From: Tildeniella nuda ZEHNDER 1965/U140
GTDB lineage: Bacteria; Cyanobacteriota; Cyanobacteriia; Leptolyngbyales; Leptolyngbyaceae
Direction: 5' to 3'
DNA length: 64,000 bases
Assembly (NCBI GenBank): GCA_019358895.1
Contig: JAHHIG010000001.1
Coordinates: forward strand, 62,001 to 126,000
The notes beneath the pieces are model-generated. The model did not search any database. It was not told where the DNA came from and was given only the letters and a program-made list of their open reading frames with translations. The stretch's first letter is position 1. Each line of letters starts with the position of its first letter. Position numbers and translations under genes: made by a program. Below are positions 46,562 through 56,649 of the stretch, in pieces.

Positions 46562-46852
46562 TTACTGGAGCTGACCACGCAGCGATCGTGCGGCTCCCTG
46601 GCTAGGCTTCTCCCCCAAGTCATCAGCAACCGTTAGCCTGCTGGGCTTGAAGCGCTTCAGTGTTACCTTAATGCCTTGAGCGCCTTCTTGTTCTAAATCT
46701 TCAACGTAGCCACTCTTGGCAGCGGTAGCGGCTTTAGCGCTCAGAAACGGACCAAAGTAATAGGTGCAAGTCGGCGTGTCTGTAATGACTTCGACCCACC
46801 ACGCAAACCCAAACAGATTGAGCAGATTTAACAAAAGATCTTGCATTAACAT
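46562..46852 (-). CDS. DUF1816 protein
   Basis: A 96-residue protein; the core FAWWVEVITDTPTCTYYFGPFLS...A..GYVEDLEQEGAQGI matches DUF1816, a cyanobacterial family with no known function but often linked to light-harvesting regulation. Start ATG 46852 (or 46846). It is soluble and basic towards the C-terminus. It is convergent with the FAD oxidoreductase gene. Confidence 0.85.
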   Translation of the reverse strand: MLMQDLLLNLLNLFGFAWWVEVITDTPTCTYYFGPFLSAKAATAAKSGYVEDLEQEGAQGIKVTLKRFKPSRLTVADDLGEKPSQGAARSLRGQLQ

Positions 46853-46946
46853 CTTTACAGATTTACCAATGGGTTAGCAAAATGGGTCACAACCTCACGT
46901 GAGGTTGTAAGGGCTGACTCTTTACACTTTGTATACTACTTGCGGC

Positions 46947-48233
46947 TCACTTTTTCAACCGCACAGCCTTTTCCACTGTATCCAGGTGCAATGTGTTCGA
47001 CCAGCGCTGACGAAAGATTTCATAAAGCGCCATACCTGCGGCAACAGACGCATTCAAACTGGGAGTATTGCCGCTTAGAGGAATCGAAACTAGACTATCG
47101 CAGGCACGCTGAGTTAACATGCTTAGTCCATCGCCTTCTGCACCAACGACCAGCACCACAGGACCAGAGAACTGCACGGTTGGTAGCGCTTGACTGCCGC
47201 TGCTGGCAGTGCCATAGATCCAGAAGCCAGCAGTTTTAAGCTCTTCTAAGGCGCGACCAAGATTGACAACACGTGCGACTGAAAAGGTTTCTAGCGCTCC
47301 CGCCGCCACTTTGACCACCGTGGAGGTGACTCCCACCGCTCGCCGTTGGGGGATCACCAAACCCTGTGCTCCTAACGCTTCTGCCGTCCGAACGATGGCA
47401 CCGAGATTATGGGGATCGGTGATGCTATCGGCAACGATGATTACTGGCTGGTCAGAAGCCGCTTTCGCCTGCGCGATCAAGTCTTGCAGATCCATATACG
47501 CATGGGGTGCAACCTGGGCGACAACGCCTTGATGGTTTGCCCGAAAGGTGAGTTGATCTAACCGCTGTGGTTCTACTTCATCAATGACCGTGCCGTTTGC
47601 TTTTGCCTGAGACAAAAGGTCATGAAAGCGATGATCGTAACGGAGTTTGGCTGTAATCCAGATGCGGTTGAGCGATCGCTGACCTTCTAGTGCTGCCAAA
47701 ACCGGATGGCGACCATAGATCAGATCGGCTTCTTCAAGAGACGCTGGCGCTGCGATCGCAGGATCGTGTCCTGGTTCAAACTGCTGCCTTGCTTCAACAG
47801 GTGGTAGCGATCGCTGCTGGCGTGGTGCAGTCGATCGTTGCTCATACCGTGATGAATGCCCCGCACGTCGATTTGGCGCAACGGTTCCCGCGTCCCGCGA
47901 CGGACGTGGGCTATCAGCTTTATAGTCGGAATTTAGCTCTCGTGAGGGCTTTGGCATCCCGGCTGGGCGATCGCTGCTGGGTCTCCGCACTCGTGGTCTG
48001 GCAGAGTTGCGGTCAGAGTTCCCATCGGTAGCCTTAAAATCAGTGCTGGCTTTACGCGCTGGACGTGGTTTACCAGCTTGAAAATCGGTACTCCCTTCCC
48101 GTGACAGCCGCGGCTTACCAGCTTTAATCGGCTGGGATCGCCCTTTTGATCCCACTGGTTTGATACGGGGTTTGGCAGAGCGGGTCGAAAGTGTGCGCTC
48201 TTGGGGATCGTCGTGATGTTTTTTGGCAGCCAT
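46947..48233 (-). CDS. rlmB: 23S rRNA (guanosine-2251 2'-O)-methyltransferase with long basic N-terminus
   Basis: A 428-residue SpoU-family enzyme. The catalytic core starts at about 170 ([16 protein letters not shown]). It has the SPOUT knot motifs [20 protein letters not shown] (motif 1), [10 protein letters not shown] (motif 2) and [17 protein letters not shown] (motif 3). The first 165 residues are highly basic and contain loose repeats of KPR-type heptads (STDFKA, KAGKPR, PSRE), absent from most bacterial RlmB; they probably bind rRNA or ribosome. It is followed on the same strand by mini-RNase III, 79 bases upstream, a pair that often occurs together. Confidence 0.94.
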   Translation of the reverse strand: MAAKKHHDDPQERTLSTRSAKPRIKPVGSKGRSQPIKAGKPRLSREGSTDFQAGKPRPARKASTDFKATDGNSDRNSARPRVRRPSSDRPAGMPKPSRELNSDYKADSPRPSRDAGTVAPNRRAGHSSRYEQRSTAPRQQRSLPPVEARQQFEPGHDPAIAAPASLEEADLIYGRHPVLAALEGQRSLNRIWITAKLRYDHRFHDLLSQAKANGTVIDEVEPQRLDQLTFRANHQGVVAQVAPHAYMDLQDLIAQAKAASDQPVIIVADSITDPHNLGAIVRTAEALGAQGLVIPQRRAVGVTSTVVKVAAGALETFSVARVVNLGRALEELKTAGFWIYGTASSGSQALPTVQFSGPVVLVVGAEGDGLSMLTQRACDSLVSIPLSGNTPSLNASVAAGMALYEIFRQRWSNTLHLDTVEKAVRLKK

Positions 48234-48312
48234 GATGTTACGGAAGAAGTAAGCGAATAAGGCGTTTGAACGGTCTGAGTGACTGGTTTAGATTTGGCTT
48301 AATTCACTGGTG

Positions 48313-48714
48313 TTACAGCTCAGTCGGTGTATCAAGCTCTAGCTGTGCTAACAGTTGTGCCAGACGTGTTGGGTTGGTGAGGTAAAGATAACCAATCAAG
48401 GTTTCTAAACTGGTCGCTTGCTGATAAACGCTGGGATCAACTCGTTTGGGTCGTCCAGTTGCCGCGTTACGTCCGCGTTTCACAAGCTCCAGTTCGGATT
48501 CTGTCAAGGAAGGCATGAGCGATCGCAAATGCTCAGCCTGGCGTTCTGCCCTTACCTGAGCCACGACCTGAACGTGATAGGACTGAAGCCGCTTAGGTGG
48601 TAACAGATAAAGGCGACGAACGTAGAGTTCGTAAACAGCATCTCCTAAATACGCCAGGGCAGCAGGCGGCAACTGTTGAAGGGATGTCTCAACCAATGGA
48701 GGGAAAGACAGCAT
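48313..48714 (-). CDS. mrnC: Mini-ribonuclease III
   Basis: A 133-residue RNase III-type catalytic domain without the dsRNA-binding domain. ALAYLGDAVYELYVRRLYLL (signature helix) and GRNAATGRPKRVDPSVYQQATSLETLIGYLYL contain the acidic residues of the metal site. It matures 23S rRNA ends. ATG 48714 gives the usual length; the frame stays open to 48885 with a 57-residue extension not typical of the family. It lies upstream of rlmB on the same strand. Confidence 0.9.
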   Translation of the reverse strand: MLSFPPLVETSLQQLPPAALAYLGDAVYELYVRRLYLLPPKRLQSYHVQVVAQVRAERQAEHLRSLMPSLTESELELVKRGRNAATGRPKRVDPSVYQQATSLETLIGYLYLTNPTRLAQLLAQLELDTPTEL

Positions 48715-49139
48715 GAAGGCAACTTCGTCAAGCGATGCGGTCTCGACACAGGGCTGTGAGCGATCGCCGTGCCGAGCTGTATCCGTAAGCGCTACCTCCC
48801 ATCTCATTTCTGCATTCACCAACCTAGCGATCGGATTCAGGACACGCTCATGAATCTGCCGAGTCAACCAAATCAGCCTACTCATCTTAGCTGGATTTCT
48901 AGTTGGTTGGCGGACTCTCGCAACAAGTCCTCACGCCTGTTTTATTTATCTATACTAGAAAATCTCTCCTAAGAATGACAGATGCAACGGTATCACCGTC
49001 TAAGATTGCGTCTGTGAACCGATGAAAAATGATACAGACAAGACCAGCTACCCGTAGAGAATCGTTCCCGTTGAACAGCGCTCAACTGTAGCTACAGTCT
49101 GCTTTAGATAGTCCGACCCTTTCGCCCAGATCTGTCAAC

Positions 49140-50261
49140 ATGAACCAGCCGCCCCTGGCTCGCCTTGCTAGAGTCGATCGCATCTTGGTTGTCGATGATC
49201 ATCCCGATAATTCGTTCTTAATTCAAACGCTTTTGCAGCAAGAGGGTTACCACATTGATATAGCCAACAGCGGTAGTGAGGCACTGAGCTACATTGAAGC
49301 GACTCCACCCGATTTGCTGCTGCTGGATGTGATGATGCCAGGTATGGATGGGTATGAAGTGACGCGCCGCATTCGGCAGAACACTGATCTGCCGTTTCTG
49401 CCGATTTTACTGATTACGGCGCATGACCAGCCCAGCGTTGTACGTGGGTTAGGGTTAGGTGCCGATGAGTTTATTCGTAAACCAGTTGAGTTTGATGAGC
49501 TGGTTGCACGGGTGCAATCGCTGCTGCGCTTGAAGCACAGTGTTGATGAGCGCGACCTGATTGCCCGCCAGCGCGAAGATTTTGTCTCTCGTTTAACGCA
49601 CGACTTGAGGACACCGCTGGTTGCCGCCGATCGCATGCTCACGCTCTTTCAGGAGGGTGCTTTAGGCGAACCGCCGCCTGCTATGAGCGAAGCTATCGAT
49701 ACCATGATCCGCAGCAATCAGAATCTGCTGACGATGGTAAACATGCTGCTAGAAGTCTATCGCTACGAAGCAGGGCGGAAAACACTCAACTTCACGCCTG
49801 TCAACCTGCTGGAACTGGTCGAAGCGGTCATTGCTGAACTGTCGCCGATCGCGATCGAAAAAAAGCTGGCGCTAACGCTTGATCAAGCCGCGCTACAGAA
49901 CAACCAATTATCAGATACTGTCATGGGCGATCGCATTGAGCTGCGGCGCGTCGTGACCAATCTATTGGGCAACGCGATCAAATTTACCGATGCAGGCTCG
50001 GTCATAGTGCGCCTGATTACCTCTAACCAGAAGCCCGCGACAATCGCTTTGGAAGTCGAAGATACGGGTCCAGGTATTCCGATCGCAGACCAACCCAAAC
50101 TGTTTGAAAGTTTTATGACGGGAAATCACAGACGCTCTGGCAGCGGCTTAGGATTGCATCTCTCACGTCAGATTGTTGAAGCCCACCAGGGGCAAATTTA
50201 CGTCCAATCAGACGTTGGCAAAGGCAGCTTGTTCACAGTGCGCTTGCCTGTCCAAGCGTGA
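49140..50261 (+). CDS. Receiver-histidine kinase hybrid sensor
   Basis: 373 residues. An N-terminal CheY-like receiver (RILVVDDHPDN, phosphoacceptor in LLLLDVMMPGMDGYEV, Lys in FIRKPVEF) is linked to a transmitter. HisKA has RLTHDLRTPL, the N-box reads LLGNAIKFTD, G1 DTGPGIP and G2 GSGLGLHLSRQ. The order receiver then kinase, without a sensor domain or membrane helix, resembles cyanobacterial phytochrome-partner or circadian-input kinases such as CikA-like or adaptive-regulation proteins. The signal and output are unknown. The receiver resembles the lone receiver protein at 27.4 kb. Confidence 0.93.
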   Translation: MNQPPLARLARVDRILVVDDHPDNSFLIQTLLQQEGYHIDIANSGSEALSYIEATPPDLLLLDVMMPGMDGYEVTRRIRQNTDLPFLPILLITAHDQPSVVRGLGLGADEFIRKPVEFDELVARVQSLLRLKHSVDERDLIARQREDFVSRLTHDLRTPLVAADRMLTLFQEGALGEPPPAMSEAIDTMIRSNQNLLTMVNMLLEVYRYEAGRKTLNFTPVNLLELVEAVIAELSPIAIEKKLALTLDQAALQNNQLSDTVMGDRIELRRVVTNLLGNAIKFTDAGSVIVRLITSNQKPATIALEVEDTGPGIPIADQPKLFESFMTGNHRRSGSGLGLHLSRQIVEAHQGQIYVQSDVGKGSLFTVRLPVQA

Positions 50262-50341
50262 TTAGCCAAGCTGCTAATCCAGTGATTTTACGGGCAACGA
50301 ACGCTAAACTGGCACACAGTCTGCTGAGCCTTTGACGACTG

Positions 50342-50938
50342 TCATCCGTTGCTATAGCGTTCTTCTGCCCAGGGTTCACCGCGTTGATGATAGCCATTCC
50401 GTTCCCAGAAGCCCAACGCTTCATGGTCGAGAAACTCTAAACCATTGAGCCATTTAGCGCTTTTCCAGGCATACAGATGAGGCACCACCAGCCGCAGCGG
50501 TCCACCGTGTTCAGTGGGAAGCGGTTCGCCAGATAGTGTATGCGCGAAAAAGTTATCCTCGCGCAGAAAGTCATCGATCACAATATTAGTTGTATACCCG
50601 CCGTAGCAATGCTCCATCAAATGCACTGCTTTAGGGTCAAGCTCTACATGGCGCATAAAGTCAGACACCTTGATGCCTGTCCACTGCACATCCAGCTTTG
50701 ACCAGGTTGTCACACAGTGGAAGTCTGCAGTGAAGTGGCTTTGAGGCATCGCCATCATATCGTCCCAGCTAAAGGTGACCTCCTTTGCCAGTCCCCATAC
50801 ACGAAGATGCCAGTCGCTAGTGTTAACGACAGGTGTTTCACCGTAGGTCAAGACCGGAAAACCTTTAGCGAGATGCTGACCGGGGGGCACGCGGTCTTGT
50901 AGCTCTGGATCGGGCTTCTGAAAAAACTTTCCCAGCAT
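50342..50938 (-). CDS. Sulfite oxidase-like molybdopterin oxidoreductase
   Basis: A 198-residue member of the sulfite oxidase fold (Oxidored_molyb). The molybdenum-ligating cysteine is in FTADFHCVTTWSKLDVQWTG; other cofactor contacts are in MEHCYGGYTTNI and in LPTEHGGPLRLVVPHLYAWKSAKW. It lacks the Tat leader and the dimerisation domain of full sulfite oxidases, so it is cytoplasmic and of the short bacterial type. The natural substrate is not known. Confidence 0.92.
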   Translation of the reverse strand: MLGKFFQKPDPELQDRVPPGQHLAKGFPVLTYGETPVVNTSDWHLRVWGLAKEVTFSWDDMMAMPQSHFTADFHCVTTWSKLDVQWTGIKVSDFMRHVELDPKAVHLMEHCYGGYTTNIVIDDFLREDNFFAHTLSGEPLPTEHGGPLRLVVPHLYAWKSAKWLNGLEFLDHEALGFWERNGYHQRGEPWAEERYSNG

Positions 50939-50968
50939 GGCAATTGGGTTAGTAGCGTTTGGACTGCG

Positions 50969-51148
50969 TTACGACTCTTCTTCGTCTTCGGCATCGGCTT
51001 GTGGGTAGATGAAGCCTTCAGCCCGCCCGGTCAAGATCGATTTGCCGATCGACAGTGCCCGTTGTGCCTGCAAGTTTGCTTTACGCTTCCAGGTTGCTTT
51101 GCGCTGATCGCGCTTACCGTTGGAGGTTTTCTTCTTAGGAACAGCCAT
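50969..51148 (-). CDS. rpmF: 50S ribosomal protein L32
   Basis: A 59-residue ribosomal protein. [20 protein letters not shown] is the invariant L32 N-terminus, and the acidic tail (...ADAEDEEES) is the cyanobacterial C-terminus. It is a non-zinc (cysteine-free) L32. It lies about 30 bases upstream of the sulfite oxidase-like gene. Confidence 0.97.
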   Translation of the reverse strand: MAVPKKKTSNGKRDQRKATWKRKANLQAQRALSIGKSILTGRAEGFIYPQADAEDEEES

Positions 51149-51283
51149 AGCAGTGGGAGTTTGATTTGACAGCTTTTCTATTCTAGGGCATTGAGCCTTG
51201 ATCCAGATCTTCTCGCTGAAGATTGGTAGCGTAATCTCAGTAGCTTAGGATCGCCTTCCTGTTTCTACGGGGTTACCCGATCG

Positions 51284-54200
51284 TCAAGCCACTGCGCTTG
51301 ATCCGTCTGCTTCGTCGGCGATCGCCAATAGCTGAAGTATCCGTCGCAGTGGAATGTGAGCTTGCTCTGAACGGTTGGTCAACTCGCGCCCCAGGTCATA
51401 GATGGCTTGCTCCACCAGGTAGTAATCTAACAGCACCTGTAATTCCTGGTGGGTTTGTGGCAGAAAGCTGCTCTGCTTGGCAGTCGTCAGGTACTCCTTG
51501 AGGAAGGTCATGCTGACCCAACGGTGCCAGAAGGTTGCCCATTGCTGTAGCTGTTGTCGCTGCTCAGGTTGGCTCATGCCGCTTTCGATTTCACGATCGA
51601 GTGCCACGTTAGTAGCATAGTAAAAGGATTGAAGCATTCCTGCCACATCTCGCAGGGGCGATCGCTTCATGCGGCGTTCGCTGAGACTCCGAGCCGGATC
51701 GCCTTCAAAGTCAATGACATAGAAGTCTTTGCCCGTATAAAGTACTTGACCCAAGTGGTAATCGCCGTGATAACGCGTGCGTAGAGCAGTAATTTTGTGG
51801 TTCAAAACCAACTGGAACCGCTGCAAACAGGCATCATGCTGTTGGAGCACCAGGTTCGCTAGGCGTTGTGTGTCGGGTGAGAGGGTACTCAACCGATTCT
51901 TCAAAGACTGGAAGACATGACCGGATAAATTGCGGCTGTACTGATAAATCGATCGCTGATACAGCGAGGTAAATGGTTCTGGCGTAAAGGCAGGCTTGCC
52001 CGGAGCAGAAGCCAGTGCAAGGTGCAGTTCTGCGGTGCGCTGTCCCAGCAGTTGAATGTTTGCGAGGTAGGTGTTGATCGCCTTGCAAGCAGGGATTTGC
52101 GTGGACGAAGGAGTCACAGGACAGGATGGTAACGGAAAAAACACGTCCGTTGCTTCGGGACTGGTGGTTAGTGACTCTGTTGCGATCGCAGTCAGCAATT
52201 CCAGCAGCGAACCAGATGGCATGGGCGCGTCGGCAATATCTGCTGGATGCATCACCACCAGTTCAAAGTAGTCGCGCAGGTTGTCGAGCGTGTAATCCCA
52301 GGCGCTGCGTGTATCTGGAATGAACTCTTGCAGAATACCCACCGTCATCGGTTCGGCATTGGGACGGTGGTATTCCAGGGTGCCTGCGATCGACGGAATG
52401 AAGGCAAAGCGCTGTTGTTCATCCAGAAACTGTCGTACTTCCAGATCGGGCTGAATGCCTTCCTCCACTTTTTGGAAAAGTTTGAGAATGAAGCGATTTT
52501 GTGCTACTACCCCACTGCCGCTCACATCGCTGTAGACGATCGACAGATTGTTGTGATCGCCTCTGAGCAATGCCGAATCGAAGTAAAGATTGCCGCCGCT
52601 ACGTTCAGCAAAGAGCTTTGTTGACGTGGCAACCAGTTCACCAGCCGTGTTTTTGTAGCGATGCTTTTGAGCAATACCATCCAGCAGGGTGCTCAAGAAT
52701 TGCTTGTCGGCGATCGCGTCAAACAGCACTGCGACCTCATCGCTGCTCTGCGATCGCAGTCGCGCCATCACCACTTGGGGCGTTTCGGTGAGTAGCTGTA
52801 GCGCCTGTTCACCTGTGGCACACGCCAGAAAGAAGAGATAGGTCTGGGGACTGCCCTGGATATAGTCCACCTGCAAGGCAAGCATTTGCGCGTAGCTATC
52901 TTTATAGGGAATGGCGATCGCGTCTGCAATGCGAGCCGTTTGCACTGTGCGCGTTCTGCCACCAAACCACCGATGGCTGGCTAGATACTCTGGCAGCAGC
53001 GACTCTAGCGCTGTGGTGAAACTGCGCGTTGGTGCTGACTGCAATTGAGAGAATGCCGTCTCCCAGGTACTGCTCATCACCAGTGTTGGCAACTCTACTT
53101 GTGGCTTCGAGGCTTGCAGAGAACTGGGTTGCAGCTTAAGCGTGAACCAATAAATAGCGTAGGGTCCAATGCTAAGGAAGTAGGGAGCATCGCCGATCGC
53201 TGGGAACTCAGTGCGTCCAAAGATTTCAACGGGTACCCGATCGTTAAATGCGGCTAGATCCAGCGCCACCGTTTGCACAAAGCGCGACAGGTTCGCCACC
53301 ACCAAGATTTGTTCATCTTCATATGTGCGCGTAAAAGCAAGCACTTTACGGTTTTCGGGATGCAGGATTTGAAAATCACCACTGCCCAACGCTTGAAAGC
53401 GATTCCGCATGGCAATCAACCGCTTTGTCGCATTGAGAAGCGAATTGGGATTCGTTCGCTGTGCCTCAACGTTGACGGTCGCATAGTGATATTCTGGCTC
53501 GACGATGAGGGGCAGATACAGCCGTTGGGGGCTGGCGTTGCTAAACCCTGCGTTACGATCGAAGTTCCACTGCATCGGTGTGCGAACCCCATTGCGATCG
53601 CCGACGTAAACGTTGTCGCCCATACCAATCTCATCCCCGTAGTAGAGTACAGGTGTGCCAGGTAGCGACAAGAGCAGCCCATTGAGGAGTTCGATCTGAC
53701 GGCGATCGTTCCCCAGCAAAGGAGCCAGCCGTCGTCGAATGCCCAAATTCACCCGCATCTCTGGGTCTTGGGCATAGACCCGATACATAAAATCCCGATC
53801 TTCATCCGTCACCATTTCCAGCGTCAGCTCGTCGTGGTTCCGCAAAAACAAGCCCCACTGGCAGTTGTCCGGAATGGCTGGCGTTTGCTGCAAAATATCC
53901 GCAATGGGAAAGCTATCTTCCATCCGCAGTGCCATAAACAGTCGCGGCATGAGCGGGAAGTGAAAGTTCATGTGGCACTCATCGCCATCGCCGTAATAAG
54001 CAGCAGCATCTTCGGGCCACTGATTCGCTTCTGCCAACAGCATTCGGTTGGGAAACTTTTCGTCAATGTGCTGGCGCAGTTGCTTCAAAAATGCATGGGT
54101 TTCGGGCAAATTCTCGCAGTTTGTACCATCCCGCTCATACAAGTACGGTACTGCATCCATCCGCAGCCCATCCACGCCCATCGCCAGCCAAAAATCCATC

Positions 54201-54793
54201 ACATCAAACACTGCCTGACGCACAGCAGGATTGTCATAGTTCAAGTCGGGCTGATGTGAGTAAAAGCGATGCCAGAAGTACGCCTTTGCTACAGGATCCC
54301 ACGCCCAGTTAGACGACTCAAAATCTTGGAAGATGATCCGTGCTTCTTGGTATTTTTCGGGCGTGTCGCTCCAGACATAAAAATCTCGCTCCGTACTGCC
54401 TTTAGGCGCTTTGCGTGCCCGTTGGAACCAGGGATGCTGATCAGAGGTGTGGTTGACGATGAGTTCGATAATGACCCGAATGCCCCGCTGATGAGCAGCT
54501 TCCAGGAGTTCCTTAAAGTCGTCTAATGTACCGTAGATGGGGTTGACATTGACGTAGTCAGCAATGTCGTACCCATCGTCCCGCAGCGGAGAGGGAAAAA
54601 ATGGTAGGAGCCATATAGCCGTCACGCCCAAGTCTTGAAGATAATCCAGCTTGCCAGTCAGCCCACGAAAGTCGCCGATACCGTCATTGCTGCTGTCAGC
54701 GAAGGCACGCACAGGCACTTCGTAGATAATGGCGTTCTTAAACCAAAGGGGATCATTCTTCAAGGAATCGTTCTTCAAGGTCTGACCATCCAC
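51284..54793 (-). CDS. treS: Trehalose synthase-maltokinase fusion (TreS-Mak)
   Basis: 1169 residues. The N-terminal about 560 form a GH13 trehalose synthase that interconverts maltose and trehalose: YDIADYVNVNP, nucleophile in DGLRMDAVPYLYER, acid/base in LLAEANQWPED, and LRNHDELTLEM. The C-terminal about 600 is a maltokinase (Pep2/Mak) that phosphorylates maltose: N-terminal cap, and the kinase site HGDYHLGQVLYTGKDFYVID with FEGDPARSLSERR. The fusion channels trehalose to maltose 1-phosphate, the donor for GlgE. The start repeats NDSLKNDPL, encoded by a short AAGGAATCGTTCTTCAAGG direct repeat. It is divergent from malQ. Confidence 0.95.
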   Translation of the reverse strand: MDGQTLKNDSLKNDPLWFKNAIIYEVPVRAFADSSNDGIGDFRGLTGKLDYLQDLGVTAIWLLPFFPSPLRDDGYDIADYVNVNPIYGTLDDFKELLEAAHQRGIRVIIELIVNHTSDQHPWFQRARKAPKGSTERDFYVWSDTPEKYQEARIIFQDFESSNWAWDPVAKAYFWHRFYSHQPDLNYDNPAVRQAVFDVMDFWLAMGVDGLRMDAVPYLYERDGTNCENLPETHAFLKQLRQHIDEKFPNRMLLAEANQWPEDAAAYYGDGDECHMNFHFPLMPRLFMALRMEDSFPIADILQQTPAIPDNCQWGLFLRNHDELTLEMVTDEDRDFMYRVYAQDPEMRVNLGIRRRLAPLLGNDRRQIELLNGLLLSLPGTPVLYYGDEIGMGDNVYVGDRNGVRTPMQWNFDRNAGFSNASPQRLYLPLIVEPEYHYATVNVEAQRTNPNSLLNATKRLIAMRNRFQALGSGDFQILHPENRKVLAFTRTYEDEQILVVANLSRFVQTVALDLAAFNDRVPVEIFGRTEFPAIGDAPYFLSIGPYAIYWFTLKLQPSSLQASKPQVELPTLVMSSTWETAFSQLQSAPTRSFTTALESLLPEYLASHRWFGGRTRTVQTARIADAIAIPYKDSYAQMLALQVDYIQGSPQTYLFFLACATGEQALQLLTETPQVVMARLRSQSSDEVAVLFDAIADKQFLSTLLDGIAQKHRYKNTAGELVATSTKLFAERSGGNLYFDSALLRGDHNNLSIVYSDVSGSGVVAQNRFILKLFQKVEEGIQPDLEVRQFLDEQQRFAFIPSIAGTLEYHRPNAEPMTVGILQEFIPDTRSAWDYTLDNLRDYFELVVMHPADIADAPMPSGSLLELLTAIATESLTTSPEATDVFFPLPSCPVTPSSTQIPACKAINTYLANIQLLGQRTAELHLALASAPGKPAFTPEPFTSLYQRSIYQYSRNLSGHVFQSLKNRLSTLSPDTQRLANLVLQQHDACLQRFQLVLNHKITALRTRYHGDYHLGQVLYTGKDFYVIDFEGDPARSLSERRMKRSPLRDVAGMLQSFYYATNVALDREIESGMSQPEQRQQLQQWATFWHRWVSMTFLKEYLTTAKQSSFLPQTHQELQVLLDYYLVEQAIYDLGRELTNRSEQAHIPLRRILQLLAIADEADGSSAVA

Positions 54794-55140
54794 GCGTGAG
54801 TTCCGTAAACAAGTTAGCGGAAATAGTTCGCTTCGTCATCGTACAAAGGTAGGAGCGATCGCGTCACGGTTCACCACTATCGTCGTACCAGCATCAAAAC
54901 ACGCTTTCTCGGCACAGGAACTTTACATGATCCAATCCCAAACTATCCAGTCCTCAAGAGGGATGCATTCGCTACGCCTTTGCTTTTATGAATGACGTTG
55001 CTGAGTAATGGTGTAAAGAAGCGGCACAAATCCCCAACTTCTTTGTATAGTCCTGATTAGTCGGCTCAATCTAGTTAGAAGTCAGGAATCTAGCCTTTCC
55101 TGAAACAATCCATTTGATTTTTATAAGAGCGATCGCTGAT
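54794..55140. other. treS-malQ divergent intergenic region
   Basis: 347 bases. It probably holds promoters for both sugar-metabolism genes; a TATAGT near 55047 is a possible -10 of malQ. No RNA gene or repeat is seen. Confidence 0.4.
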
Positions 55141-56649
55141 ATGAGTTTTCAACGCGCTAGTGGTGTCTTGCTGCATCCAACCTCTCTACCCAGTCAGTTT
55201 GGTATTGGCGATCTCGGTCAATCTGCTTACAGGTTTGTTGATTTTTTGGCTAAGAGTGGTCAAACGCTCTGGCAAGTTTTGCCGTTAGGTCCGACAGGCT
55301 ATGAGCATTCTCCTTACATCATGAATTTCAGCACCTTTGCTGGTAACCCTCTGCTAATTGATCTGGAGCAATTAGTGAGCGATAAATTGCTTGATGCAAA
55401 TGAATTAACACCGCTATTAGATGTTGATCTAGAGCGAGTTGATTTCGATAAGGTGATTGCTCACAAAACGCGGTTTTTGAAACTGGCACACGATCGCTTC
55501 CAGAAAGCGCGATCGCCCGAACAGGGCAACCAATTCGTGCAGTTTTGTCAGGAACAAGCCAATTGGTTGGATGATTTTGTGCTGTTTATGGCATTGCTAG
55601 AAGCAAACGACGGCAAAAGTTGGCATCAGTGGGAACCTGCGATCGCGCGACGAGAACCAGATGCGCTTAAAACACAAATAGAAGCATTACAAGAAAAGAT
55701 TCAATTCCATCAATTCTTACAGTTCAAATTCTTTGACCAATGGCAGGAACTACGTCAATATGCGAATGCCAAAAACATCAAAATCGTTGGCGATATTTCC
55801 ATCTACGTCTGTCACAACAGCTCAGACGTTTGGGCAGATCCAGAGCTATTCAAGCTTGATCCAAACACCTTTGAGCCTGCGTTTATTGCCGGGGTGCCGC
55901 CCGATTATTTCAGCGCGACCGGACAACTCTGGGGCAATCCGGTTTACAACTGGGAGCAAGCGCAAAAAACGAATTTTGCCTGGTGGATTAAGCGCTTTCA
56001 GGTGACATTGCAGTATGTCGATATTGTTCGCGTTGACCACTTTCGCGGCTTTGAGGCATATTGGCAAGTGCCTGCCGATGAAGAAACTGCTATTAACGGC
56101 GAGTGGATTAAAGCGCCGGGTGAACAATTCTTTGAAGCGCTGAGTCAGGCACTGGGAACCTTACCCATTCTGGCAGAAGATCTCGGCATTATTACACCCG
56201 AAGTGGAGGCATTGCGCGATCGCTTTGACTTCCCTGGAATGCGAATTCTCATGTTTGCGTTTGGCGATGATTCAAACAATGCTTACTTGCCTCACAACTA
56301 CGTCAAAAATACGGTGGTTTACCCTGGTACACACGACAACGACACTACGATCGGCTGGTGGCAGCAAGCCAATGCAACCGAGAAACAGTTTCTCGCACGC
56401 TATTTAGGCTACGACTCACCTGAAGCAATTAGTGACATTAGTTGGCTGCTGATTCGCACTGCCTTAGCCTCTGTTGCCGATCTCGCAGTGATTCCATTAC
56501 AGGATTTGTTGGATCTAGATGGTCGATCGCGCATGAATGACCCAAGCCACAACGATGGCAACTGGCGCTGGCGTTATCGCAGTTCGGATTTATTGACGCA
56601 GGAGTTGAGCGATCGGCTTCTTGCTCTCACGCAACTTTATAGTCGCTAA
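55141..56649 (+). CDS. malQ: 4-alpha-glucanotransferase
   Basis: A 502-residue GH77 enzyme starting MSFQRASGVLLHPTSLPSQF; an upstream in-frame ATG at 55114 is less likely. It transfers maltodextrin segments between glucans. The nucleophile is in VDIVRVDHFRGFEAYW, the acid/base in LAEDLGIITPEV and the transition-state Asp in YPGTHDNDTTIGWW. Length and start match plant-type/bacterial MalQ. It probably works with the divergent TreS-Mak gene in glycogen and maltose metabolism. Confidence 0.96.
   Translation: MSFQRASGVLLHPTSLPSQFGIGDLGQSAYRFVDFLAKSGQTLWQVLPLGPTGYEHSPYIMNFSTFAGNPLLIDLEQLVSDKLLDANELTPLLDVDLERVDFDKVIAHKTRFLKLAHDRFQKARSPEQGNQFVQFCQEQANWLDDFVLFMALLEANDGKSWHQWEPAIARREPDALKTQIEALQEKIQFHQFLQFKFFDQWQELRQYANAKNIKIVGDISIYVCHNSSDVWADPELFKLDPNTFEPAFIAGVPPDYFSATGQLWGNPVYNWEQAQKTNFAWWIKRFQVTLQYVDIVRVDHFRGFEAYWQVPADEETAINGEWIKAPGEQFFEALSQALGTLPILAEDLGIITPEVEALRDRFDFPGMRILMFAFGDDSNNAYLPHNYVKNTVVYPGTHDNDTTIGWWQQANATEKQFLARYLGYDSPEAISDISWLLIRTALASVADLAVIPLQDLLDLDGRSRMNDPSHNDGNWRWRYRSSDLLTQELSDRLLALTQLYSR

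Noticed and set aside
53768-54259. 163-codon plus-strand frame opposite treS
   Set aside because: It lies wholly antisense to conserved GH13 motifs of the real gene.
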